From Burkholderia sp. (GTDB lineage: Bacteria > Pseudomonadota > Gammaproteobacteria > Burkholderiales > Burkholderiaceae), in contig JAIRVP010000054.1 of NCBI GenBank assembly GCA_031253835.1, forward strand, positions 186,001-250,000: a DNA stretch of 64,000 bases, written 5' to 3'. The position numbers were made by a program, and so were the translations under genes. The notes below the pieces were generated by a model that searched no databases, had not been told where the DNA came from, and worked only from the letters and a program-made list of their open reading frames with translations. This document shows positions 31,811 to 39,966 of the stretch, piece by piece (the stretch's first letter is position 1; the number at the start of each line of letters is the position of its first letter).

Positions 31811-33261
31811 GCGACAAGCGTACGGAGCCGGCGCCGGGCCTCGCGGCCGGCCGGCTCGATCCGTCGATCTGGAAGGTCAGCGCGGTCGCGACGCTCGGCT
31901 CGCTGCTGTCGCAGCTCGACGCGACGATCGTCAACGTGTCGCTGTCGAGTCTCGCGACCGACCTGCATGCCGGCCTGTCGACGATCCAGTGGGTCACGAG
32001 CGGCTACCTGCTCGCGCTGACGCTGGTGCTGCCGCTGAACGGCTGGCTCGTCGACCGCATCGGCGCGAAAGCGCTGTACCTGTGGTGCTTCTCGGCATTC
32101 ACGCTCACGTCGGCGCTGTGCGGGCTCGCGTGGTCCGCGCCGTCGCTGATCGCGTTCCGCGTGCTGCAAGGCGTCAGCGGCGGGCTGCTCGCGCCGATGG
32201 CGCAGATGATGATCGCGCGTGTCGCCGGCCAGCAGATGGCGCGCGTGATCGGCTACGCGGCGGTGCCCGTGCTGCTTGCACCGATCCTCGGGCCCGTGGT
32301 GGCCGGCGCGATCCTGCAGCATGCGTCGTGGCGCTGGCTGTTTCTCGTGAACCTGCCCGTCGGCGCGCTCGCACTTGCACTGGCCGCGCGCTTCCTGCCC
32401 GGCGACCATGACGATGCGCAACGGCGCGAACTCGACTGGGTCGGCCTCGCGCTGCTGTCTCCGGGCCTCGTGCTGTTCCTGTACGGCGTCGAACGGATCG
32501 GCTCGGCGTTCGGCATCGCCGCGGTCGCCTGCTCGGCGTTGCTGCTCGCCGCGTTCCTGCGCTTCGAGCGACGCAAGGGCGAACATGCGCTGATCGATCT
32601 CGCGCTGTTTCGCTCGCGCGTGTTCGGCGCGGCGGCCGGCACGCAGTTCCTGTCGAACGGCGCGATGTACGCAGGCCAGATGCTGATCCCCGTGTACCTG
32701 ATCCAGGCCTGCGGGCGCTCGCCGGGCGAGATGGGCTGGCTGCTCGCGCCGCTCGGGCTCGGCATGCTCGTCACCTATCCGTCGATGGGCGCGCTGACAA
32801 GCCGGTTCGGCGTGCGCCGGCTGGCCACGGCCGGCGCGTTGCTCGCGCTCGTCGCGACGCTGCCGTTCGTCTTCGTCGCGCTGACCGGCTACGCCCCCTA
32901 TGTGCTCGTACCGGCGCTGTTCCTGCGCGGCATGGGCCAGAGCGCGATCGGCGCGCCGTCGATCACTGCCGCGTATGCGTCGGTCGACCGCCGCGACCTG
33001 CCGATGGCGACCACGTCGCTCAATATCGTCCAACGCCTCGGCGGCCCGACGTTCACGACGATGTGCACGCTGTTTCTCGCGTGGCGGCTGCATGCCGAAT
33101 CGGCGTCGGCCGGCGGCTCGCAGGCCGTCGCGTATGCGTGGGCGTTCGGCCTGCTGTGCGCGCTGCATGCGGCGAGCTTCGTCACGACGCTGTGGCTGCC
33201 GTTGTGGTCGAGCGGCGCCGCTGGCCGACCGGCCGGCGCCGCGCGGGCCGGTTCACGCTGA
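31807..33261 (+). CDS. DHA2-type MFS exporter (EmrB/QacA-like)
   Basis: A 484-residue, 14-helix drug:proton antiporter. Motifs are LSQLDATIVNVSLSSLA (helix 1, with the conserved D) and GWLVDRIGAKALYLW (motif A loop). The start is GTG at 31807, overlapping the isochorismatase stop by four bases. No membrane-fusion partner gene is adjacent. Under the MarR regulator it likely exports the compound that induces the operon or its hydrolysis product. Confidence 0.92.
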   Translation: MSDKRTEPAPGLAAGRLDPSIWKVSAVATLGSLLSQLDATIVNVSLSSLATDLHAGLSTIQWVTSGYLLALTLVLPLNGWLVDRIGAKALYLWCFSAFTLTSALCGLAWSAPSLIAFRVLQGVSGGLLAPMAQMMIARVAGQQMARVIGYAAVPVLLAPILGPVVAGAILQHASWRWLFLVNLPVGALALALAARFLPGDHDDAQRRELDWVGLALLSPGLVLFLYGVERIGSAFGIAAVACSALLLAAFLRFERRKGEHALIDLALFRSRVFGAAAGTQFLSNGAMYAGQMLIPVYLIQACGRSPGEMGWLLAPLGLGMLVTYPSMGALTSRFGVRRLATAGALLALVATLPFVFVALTGYAPYVLVPALFLRGMGQSAIGAPSITAAYASVDRRDLPMATTSLNIVQRLGGPTFTTMCTLFLAWRLHAESASAGGSQAVAYAWAFGLLCALHAASFVTTLWLPLWSSGAAGRPAGAARAGSR

Positions 33262-33298
33262 ACGGGGGGCGCGCCGCGCGACATGCGCGGCCGCCCCG

Positions 33299-33898
33299 CT
33301 ACGGCAGCCACATCGGCACGATCGAGATCACGAGCAGCACACCCAGCCCCGCATTCAGGCAACGCCACTGCCGCTCGGTGCGCAACACGCGTGCGAACAG
33401 CAGCCCCGCGAAACACCACAATGACAGCGACGCCATCGCGGCCACGCCGAACGCGAGCCCGAGCAACACGCCGAGCCGCGCCGGCCCGGACGCGAGCGCA
33501 GCGAACGACGCGGCCGCGCCGAGCGTCATCGCCCAGCCCTTCGGGTTGTGCCACAGCATCCACACGCCGCTGACGAACCCTTGCGGCCGGTGCACGGCAG
33601 CGTCGAGCCGCGGCTTGCCGCCGCGCCCGATGCGCACGGCCAGCCATACGAGGTACAGCGAGCCGGCCGCCTTCATCGCGAGCTGCAACGCCGGCAGCGC
33701 GAGCAGCACGCCGCCGAGCCCGGCCGCCGCCGCGGCCGCCATCGACGCCAGGCCGGCCGCGATGCCCGTCATCATCGGCAGCGAACGCCGGTAGCCGAAA
33801 TGCGCGCCCGAGGCGGTCGCGAGCGTCGTCGCACCGCCCGGCGTCACGGTGGACACGATCACGAACAGCATCAGCGGCAGGTAGTCGTGAAGCGGCAC
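33299..33898 (-). CDS. LysE family amino-acid exporter
   Basis: About 199 residues with six hydrophobic segments, matching LysE/RhtB translocators (VSTVTPGGATTLATASG and GFVSGVWMLWHNPKGW, the equivalent of the NPK motif). I chose the GTG at 33898 because GGGAG lies just upstream and the product then begins at the first helix. It is divergent from a LysR gene that likely regulates it. Role: export of an amino acid or analogue. Confidence 0.88.
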   Translation of the reverse strand: MPLHDYLPLMLFVIVSTVTPGGATTLATASGAHFGYRRSLPMMTGIAAGLASMAAAAAAGLGGVLLALPALQLAMKAAGSLYLVWLAVRIGRGGKPRLDAAVHRPQGFVSGVWMLWHNPKGWAMTLGAAASFAALASGPARLGVLLGLAFGVAAMASLSLWCFAGLLFARVLRTERQWRCLNAGLGVLLVISIVPMWLP

Positions 33899-34002
33899 GG
33901 CGGCTCCCGGTTGTCGTCGTCGAAACCCCGTTTTACCCGCGATGCATCCATTACGACAGCGATAGCTTTTTATGCCTGTCATTAGCGATCATAATGCGAT
34001 GC

Positions 34003-34869
34003 ATGGCACGCAATCTCGACATCGCGCTGCTGCGCGCATTCGTCTCGGTCGCCGATCATCGCAGCATGACGGCGGCCGGCCACGCGCTGCACCTGACGCA
34101 AGGCGCGATCAGCCAGCAGGTCGCGCGGCTCGAAACGCTGTCCGGCCCGCTGTTCGTCCGCGAGCACCGCAACCTGCTGCTCACGGCGGCCGGCGAGCGG
34201 CTGCTCGAACAGGCGCGCCGGCTGCTCGCCGCGCACGATGCGCTGCTCACCGAGATGACGGCCGGTGCGATCGAAGGGGCGGTTCGTCTCGGTGCGCCGC
34301 AGGATCTGGTCGGCACCTGTCTCGCGCCGATCCTGAAAAGCTATGCACAGGCACATCCGCAGGTCGCGCTCTCGCTCGTGTGCGCGGCGTCGCCGGAGCT
34401 GCGGCGCGGGCTCACGCAGGGCGACCTCGACGTCGCGCTGATCGAAGCGCCGGCCGGATCGTCGCGCGGCGAGTGCATCGCCGTCGACCGGCTGGTCTGG
34501 GTCGGCGCGAAAGGCGGCACCGCGCACCGGAACACGCCGCTGCCGGTGTCGATGGTCGCGCAGACCTGCGCGTTCCGCCCGACCGTGCTCGACGCGCTGC
34601 GCGGCTGCGATCGCGCGTGGCGCACCGTGTTCGAGAACGGCAGCTTCGATGCGACGGCCGCGACCGTGCGCTCCGATCTCGCGGTGACCGTCTGGCTCGC
34701 GTCCACCGTGCCGGCCGACCTCGACATCCTGCCGGCTGGCAGCGGCCTGCCCGCGCTGCCGAACTTCTCGATCCACCTGCACGTGCCGCGCGGCCAGCGC
34801 ACGCCGGCCGCGACGGAACTGGCCCGCTACCTGCGCAACGGTTTCGCGCGCCTGCGCGCGGCCGCGTAG
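34003..34869 (+). CDS. LysR family transcriptional regulator
   Basis: About 288 residues; ATG 33994 gives three more. The helix-turn-helix is MTAAGHALHLTQGAISQQV and the effector domain follows from about residue 90. It is divergent from the lysE-type exporter gene with about 100 bp between them, the classic LysR arrangement, so it probably activates the exporter in response to its amino-acid substrate. Confidence 0.9.
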   Translation: MARNLDIALLRAFVSVADHRSMTAAGHALHLTQGAISQQVARLETLSGPLFVREHRNLLLTAAGERLLEQARRLLAAHDALLTEMTAGAIEGAVRLGAPQDLVGTCLAPILKSYAQAHPQVALSLVCAASPELRRGLTQGDLDVALIEAPAGSSRGECIAVDRLVWVGAKGGTAHRNTPLPVSMVAQTCAFRPTVLDALRGCDRAWRTVFENGSFDATAATVRSDLAVTVWLASTVPADLDILPAGSGLPALPNFSIHLHVPRGQRTPAATELARYLRNGFARLRAAA

Positions 34870-34881
34870 CGCCGGCGCGTA

Positions 34882-36603
34882 CTACACCATGCCCGGCTCC
34901 TGCGGCGCGGGCGGCGTCGTGCCGGCCGCCTCCAGCGCCTGATGCAGCGTCGCGAAGATGCACGACGCACCGACGACCCCGGTGATCCCGTGACGATCCA
35001 TGTCCGCGCGCAGGTAGCGGTTCACGCGCCCGAACAGCACGCCGATCCCGCGCGCATGCAATGCCTTGACGAGATCGGCCAGCGTCCGCGCGGCCGAATA
35101 GTCGACATCGGTGATCGCCCCCGCATCGACGACGATCCAGCGAGGCGGCACCGGCGCCGCGTCGACGAGCTCGGTGATTTCACCGGCAAACAGGTGGTCG
35201 TTCGCGAAGAACAGGTCGGAGCCGAACCGGTAGACGATCAGCCCCGGCGCCGTCATCGCACCGCGCCGCGCGGGCACCGGCTGCCACCGCCCGTTGCCCG
35301 CGACGGGTTCGAGCACCATCGTATGCGGCTGGTAGCTGTGGCGCACGTGCCGCATCAGCGACAGCGCAACGGCCAGCAGGATCCCGTGTTCGACGCCGAC
35401 GGTCACGACAGCCGTGGCCGTCACGAGCGCGAGCGTGAATTCGCCGGGGCTTTCCTTGCGGATCGCCGCGAGGCTGCGCACGTTGATCAGCCCGAGCGCG
35501 ATCGTGAACACGATGCCGGCCAGCACCGCGTGCGGCAGATACTGCAGGTAAGTGCTGAAGAACAGCAGCACGACCGCCACGACCGCCGCGAACGCGAGAT
35601 GGCCGACCTGGCTGCGCACGCCCGCGCCCTCGGCCATCGCCGTCTGCGTCGGGCTGCCGTTGACGACGAACGCGCCGCCGACCGCCGCCGCCGCGTTCGC
35701 GGCCGCGAGGCCGAGGATGTCGGCGTTGGTGTCGACTTCTTCTCCGTACTGCTGCGCGAACACGCGCGCGGCGGCCGCGCTCTGCGCGATGATCATCACG
35801 AAGCACGATGCGGCGACCGGCACGAGATCGAGGAACTGCTGCCACGTGACCGACGGCCAGCGCAGCGGCGGCAGCCCGCCCGCGACCGGCCCGAGCACCG
35901 CGATGCCATGCGCGGCGAACCCGAACGCGTCGCTCGCCGCGATGCTGCCCACGACGACGATCATCGGCATCGGCATGCGCGGCAGGAACCGCTTGCACGC
36001 GAGAATCGCGACGACCACGAGCGCCGCGAGCGCGAGCGTCGGCCGGTTCGTGTGGACGAGATGCGTGACGACGTAGTCGAGTTGCGCGAGGCTGCGCGAC
36101 GCGGGATACGGCACCGCCAGCCCGAGCATGTCGCCGAGCATCGCGATCGACACCTGCACGCCGACGCCGGCAAGAAAGCCGACCAGCACCGTGCGCGACA
36201 GGAAATCGGCGAGAAAACCGAGCTTGAAGATGCGCGCGAGCAGCAGCATCGCGCCGGTCAGCAGCGCGACCATGCCGGCCAGCGCCGCATATTCCGCGCT
36301 GCCGGCCGGCGCCATCGACGACAGCCGGCTCGCGAAGATCGTCGCGGTCGCGGAGTCCGCGGCGACCACGAGGTGGCGCGACGCGCCGAAGCACGCGAAC
36401 GCAACGAGCGGCAGGAACACCGTGTAGAGGCCCGTGACGGCCGGCATCCCGGCGATGCGCGCATAGCCGAGCACCTGCGGGATATCCATCGATGCGAGCG
36501 AGATACCCGCGAACACGTCGCGGATCGCGCCTGCCCGGCGGATCGGGAGAATGCCTTTCAGCAGCCGCACGCCTGACGGACGGCTTTCGTTGGAATCTTG
36601 CAT
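34882..36603 (-). CDS. SulP family anion transporter with STAS domain
   Basis: About 573 residues starting MQDSNESRPS. The transport domain (about 20-420) carries SulP motifs (SLASMDIPQVLGYARIAG, the family signature, and VNGSPTQTAMAEGAG). The C-terminal STAS domain is at about 450-560 with PRWIVVDAGAITDVDYSA. SulP proteins move sulfate, bicarbonate or dicarboxylates; the substrate cannot be read from sequence. Long frames upstream of this start lack coding support. It is divergent from the mscM gene. Confidence 0.92.
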   Translation of the reverse strand: MQDSNESRPSGVRLLKGILPIRRAGAIRDVFAGISLASMDIPQVLGYARIAGMPAVTGLYTVFLPLVAFACFGASRHLVVAADSATATIFASRLSSMAPAGSAEYAALAGMVALLTGAMLLLARIFKLGFLADFLSRTVLVGFLAGVGVQVSIAMLGDMLGLAVPYPASRSLAQLDYVVTHLVHTNRPTLALAALVVVAILACKRFLPRMPMPMIVVVGSIAASDAFGFAAHGIAVLGPVAGGLPPLRWPSVTWQQFLDLVPVAASCFVMIIAQSAAAARVFAQQYGEEVDTNADILGLAAANAAAAVGGAFVVNGSPTQTAMAEGAGVRSQVGHLAFAAVVAVVLLFFSTYLQYLPHAVLAGIVFTIALGLINVRSLAAIRKESPGEFTLALVTATAVVTVGVEHGILLAVALSLMRHVRHSYQPHTMVLEPVAGNGRWQPVPARRGAMTAPGLIVYRFGSDLFFANDHLFAGEITELVDAAPVPPRWIVVDAGAITDVDYSAARTLADLVKALHARGIGVLFGRVNRYLRADMDRHGITGVVGASCIFATLHQALEAAGTTPPAPQEPGMV

Positions 36604-37095
36604 GCGTGAAATGCGTGAGGTCGTAGTGACGGGTTCGCGAAGTCGTTCGCGCATCGTGCCCCGGGCCTGCCTTGCCTGGCAAGTGCGCGAAGGCGTCGCG
36701 TGTCGCTCACCGTTGGCAAATCGGTCGCATGCCTGCACGGTCGACGCGCCGGCAACCCATGCGACGCCCGCATGATTGCATGGATCGCCGGTCACGCGCT
36801 TCGACGCGCGAAGGCCCGCCACACCGGGTTCGAGCCGATCGCAGGCGTGCGTTCGACGCATCCGGCGACAGACTCGCGCACCGGCTTGCGGTGACGCAGA
36901 TTCGCCGCCCCGCTTCACTTCAATACAGAGGACACCTGCACAAAGGTGAGCGTATCCGGGAGCCGTTCGACGCGCCTTCACCGCACGCGTCCGGAACCGG
37001 ATGGCACAATCATGGTCCCTTTCATGTGCCCTTCACCGGGCGCGCGCCGCGTCGCGGCGCCGATTCAACGCACGAGAAGGCCCCTGTCTGCCGCT
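36604..37095. other. Intergenic region between sulP and mscM
   Basis: About 490 bases between divergent genes. No gene with a ribosome-binding site or family similarity is visible; short frames here are not convincing. Presumed to hold both promoters. Confidence 0.4.
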
Positions 37096-38337
37096 ATGAC
37101 CCTGAACGAATCCTGGTTGACGCCGCTCGTCGGCATCCTCATTCTGCTCGCCGCCGCCGGCGCGATCACCGCCGCCGTCCATTTCCTGCTGTTTCGCGTG
37201 GTCGCACGCCTCGCGCGGCTGTCCGCCACGCGCGTCGACGACGCGCTGTTCGAATTCGGCGCATTCAAATGGCTGAGCCGCATCGTCCCGTTCGTCGTCA
37301 TCAAGCTCGGGCTCGGTACGGTGCCCGGCATTCCGGAACGCGCCGCGCAGGTTACCGACAAGGTGCTGTTCGCGCTGATCGTGTTCCTCGTGACGATGAC
37401 CATCAGCGCAACGCTGTCCGCGCTCGAACATGCGCACCGCACGCACCAGCGCGACCAGCCGCGCCTGTCGCTGAAAGGCGCGATGCAGCTCGTCAAGCTC
37501 GTGATGTTCATCACGGCCGCGCTCGTCGTGATCGGCGATGCGACCGGCAAACAGATCGGCCTGCTGCTGTCCGGCATCGGCGCGATGTCCGCGGTGCTGA
37601 TGCTGATCTTCAAGGACACGCTGCTCGGCCTCGTCGCCGGCGTGCAGCTGTCGTCGAACGACATGCTGCGGATCGGCGACTGGATCACGATGCCGTCGGC
37701 CGGCGCGGACGGCACCGTGATCGACATCACGCTGAACACCGTCAAGGTCGCGAACTTCGATCACACGATCATCACGGTGCCGACGTGGAAGCTGATCACC
37801 GAGAGCTACCAGAACTGGCGCGGGATGACCGAAGCCGGCGGCCGCCGCATCAAGCGCGCGCTGTTCGTCGACGCGACGAGCGTGCGCTTTCTGTCGAACG
37901 ACGAGATCGAACGGCTCGAACGCCTGACGCTGCTGAAGGACTATCTCGAGGACAAGGTCGACGCGATCGAGCAATGGAACGGCACGCTCGGCGCGGCCGG
38001 CGACTGCCCGGCAAACCGCCGCCAGCTGACCAATCTCGGCACGTTCCGCGCGTATGTCGCGAACTACCTGAAGGGCCATCCGCACATCCGCCGCGACATG
38101 ACCTGCATGGCGCGGCAGCTGCCGCTCACGGCCGAAGGCATTCCGCTCGAACTGTACTGCTTCACCGACACGACGACGTGGGTCGACTACGAGGCCATCC
38201 AGGCCGACCTGTTCGACCACCTGATCGCGGTGCTGCCGGAGTTCGGGCTGCGCGTGTACCAGCACCCGTCGGGCTTCGACATGCGGCAGATGGCCGTCGC
38301 CGCGCAGGCCGGGTTGCAGGCGCCGCAGGCAGGCTGA
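37096..38337 (+). CDS. Miniconductance mechanosensitive channel (YbdG/MscM-like)
   Basis: A 413-residue MscS-superfamily channel, close in length and layout to E. coli YbdG. Several membrane helices precede the pore and beta-domain region (GIGAMSAVLMLIFKDTLLGL, DMLRIGDWITMP, TVKVANFDHTIITVPTW), followed by the YbdG-type insertion and GRRIKRALFVD. It opens under membrane tension during osmotic downshock. Start ATG 37096 follows a long non-coding leader. Confidence 0.92.
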   Translation: MTLNESWLTPLVGILILLAAAGAITAAVHFLLFRVVARLARLSATRVDDALFEFGAFKWLSRIVPFVVIKLGLGTVPGIPERAAQVTDKVLFALIVFLVTMTISATLSALEHAHRTHQRDQPRLSLKGAMQLVKLVMFITAALVVIGDATGKQIGLLLSGIGAMSAVLMLIFKDTLLGLVAGVQLSSNDMLRIGDWITMPSAGADGTVIDITLNTVKVANFDHTIITVPTWKLITESYQNWRGMTEAGGRRIKRALFVDATSVRFLSNDEIERLERLTLLKDYLEDKVDAIEQWNGTLGAAGDCPANRRQLTNLGTFRAYVANYLKGHPHIRRDMTCMARQLPLTAEGIPLELYCFTDTTTWVDYEAIQADLFDHLIAVLPEFGLRVYQHPSGFDMRQMAVAAQAGLQAPQAG

Positions 38338-38346
38338 TGCACGCCA

Positions 38347-38369
38347 CGGCGGCCGGCCACCGGCCGCCG
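38347..38369. terminator. Hairpin between convergent mscM and mocR genes
   Basis: Perfect 10-bp stem (CGGCGGCCGG / CCGGCCGCCG) with a 3-nt loop between the two stop codons; no T-run, so a bidirectional barrier is likely. Confidence 0.5.
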
Positions 38370-38392
38370 CCTGCGCACCTTCGAAGCGATGC

Positions 38393-39814
38393 TTACCGCG
38401 CCGCGCACTCCGACGCGAGCCGCCCGAGCACCTTCAACGCGTCCTCGATCTGCCGCGACCACGGATAGCTGTAGTTGAGCCGGATGAAATGCCGGTAATC
38501 GGTGCCCGCCGAGAACATGTGGCCCGGCCCGACCGTGATCCGCTGCGCGAGCGCGAGCGTGTACAGCTTCATCGCATCGACCTGCGGCGGCAGCTCGACC
38601 CACAGCACATACCCGCCCTGCGGCTGCGACAGCCGCGTGCCCTCCGGGAAGAAGCGCCGCACCATCGCGCTCATCAGGCTCGCCTGCTGCGCGTACTGCT
38701 TGCGCATGCGCCGCAGGTGAAAATCGTAGCCGTCGTATTTCAGGTATTCGGCGATCGCCAGTTGCTCGATCGCGGGCGTCGCGAGCGTGTTCAGGAATTT
38801 CAGCTTCTCGACCTGGTCGCGATAGCGGCCCGGCATCGCCCAGCCGATCCGGTAGCGCGGCGACAGGCTCTTCGTGAACGACGCGCAATGCAGCACGAGG
38901 CCGTCACGGTCGAACGATTTCAGCGCGCTCGGCGTCGTGTCGCCGAAGTGCAGCTCGTGATAGACGTCGCTCTCGATCGCCGGCACGCGGTGCTTCGCGA
39001 GCAGTTCGACGAGCGCGCGCTTGCGCGCATCGGGCATCTGGAAGCCGAGCGGATTCTGGAAATTCGGCATCACCATGCACGCGGCAATGCGTTCGCGTTC
39101 GAGAACGCGCTCGAGCGCGTCGAGATCGATGCCGTCGCCCGGGTGCGTCGCGACTTCCAGCGCGCGCATGCCCATCCGCTCGATCGCGTGCAGCATCGCG
39201 TAGAACGTCGGCGATTCGACGGCGATCGTGTCGCCCGGCTTCGCGACGGCCTGCAGGCACAGGTTGATCGCCTCGGTCGCGCCGATCGTCATCACGATCT
39301 CGCCCGGCTCGACCGCGATCCCGCGTTCCGCATAGCGCCGCGCGATCTGGCGGATCAGCTCCTGGTTGCCCGGCGGCAGGTCGTCGATCACGCCCCAGCG
39401 CGTGCGGCGCCGGCCGATCGCCTGCGCATAGCGCGCAAGGCGCTGCACCGGGAACTGCGACGCGTCGGGATACGGCGAACCGAGCGGCACCGCGTCGTCG
39501 CGCGCGATCGAGCGCAGCGTCGACAGCACGAGCCGGCTCACGTCCACCGCCGATGGCTCGGCCGTCGGCGCCGACGTGTGCAGCTCGGCCTCGGCCGGCG
39601 CCGCCGCGCGCGCCCGCACGAAATAGCCCGACTGCGGCCGGCTCTCGATCAGGCCGCGGCTTTCGAGCACGAGGTACGCGCGCAGCACGGTCGTGACGCT
39701 CAGCTGCTGCTGCCGGCTCGCCTGCCGCACCGACGGAATCCGCTCGCCCGGCCGGTACACGCCACGCTCGATCTGCGCCTGGAGATCGTCGGCCAGTTGT
39801 TCGTAACGCTTCAC
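38393..39814 (-). CDS. MocR-type GntR regulator with aminotransferase domain
   Basis: About 473 residues: an N-terminal GntR winged helix (1-75, IERGVYRPGERIPSVRQAS and LSVTTVLRAYLVLESRGLI) joined to a fold-type I aminotransferase-like domain (about 100-470). The PLP lysine is in SFTKSLSPRYRIGW. MocR proteins use PLP or an amino acid as signal. The start is GTG at 39814 with GGGAGG close upstream. It is divergent from the molybdoenzyme gene, with a strong inverted repeat between them, so that gene is the likely target. Confidence 0.92.
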   Translation of the reverse strand: MKRYEQLADDLQAQIERGVYRPGERIPSVRQASRQQQLSVTTVLRAYLVLESRGLIESRPQSGYFVRARAAAPAEAELHTSAPTAEPSAVDVSRLVLSTLRSIARDDAVPLGSPYPDASQFPVQRLARYAQAIGRRRTRWGVIDDLPPGNQELIRQIARRYAERGIAVEPGEIVMTIGATEAINLCLQAVAKPGDTIAVESPTFYAMLHAIERMGMRALEVATHPGDGIDLDALERVLERERIAACMVMPNFQNPLGFQMPDARKRALVELLAKHRVPAIESDVYHELHFGDTTPSALKSFDRDGLVLHCASFTKSLSPRYRIGWAMPGRYRDQVEKLKFLNTLATPAIEQLAIAEYLKYDGYDFHLRRMRKQYAQQASLMSAMVRRFFPEGTRLSQPQGGYVLWVELPPQVDAMKLYTLALAQRITVGPGHMFSAGTDYRHFIRLNYSYPWSRQIEDALKVLGRLASECAAR

Positions 39815-39844
39815 GCGCCTCCCTTTCAACTTCCCTTCAACAAC

Positions 39845-39882
39845 ACAGTTGCGATCCGCACTGTATGAATGGCCGCAACTGT
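39845..39882. promoter_or_regulatory. Inverted repeat in the mocR/ydeP-like divergent promoter region
   Basis: ACAGTTGCG at 39845-39853 and its exact reverse complement CGCAACTGT at 39874-39882 are separated by 20 bp. Nearby, CCGCACTGTA and CCGCAACTGTA form an imperfect direct repeat. MocR regulators often bind direct repeats, so either layout could be the operator. Confidence 0.55.
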
Positions 39883-39966
39883 ACTCTTTTTTGAAGTGAA
39901 CAGGTGTACACACAGCCGGACGGGTGCCGCGCGTACTCTGCAGCCATCGACCCCGACACCCGCATC

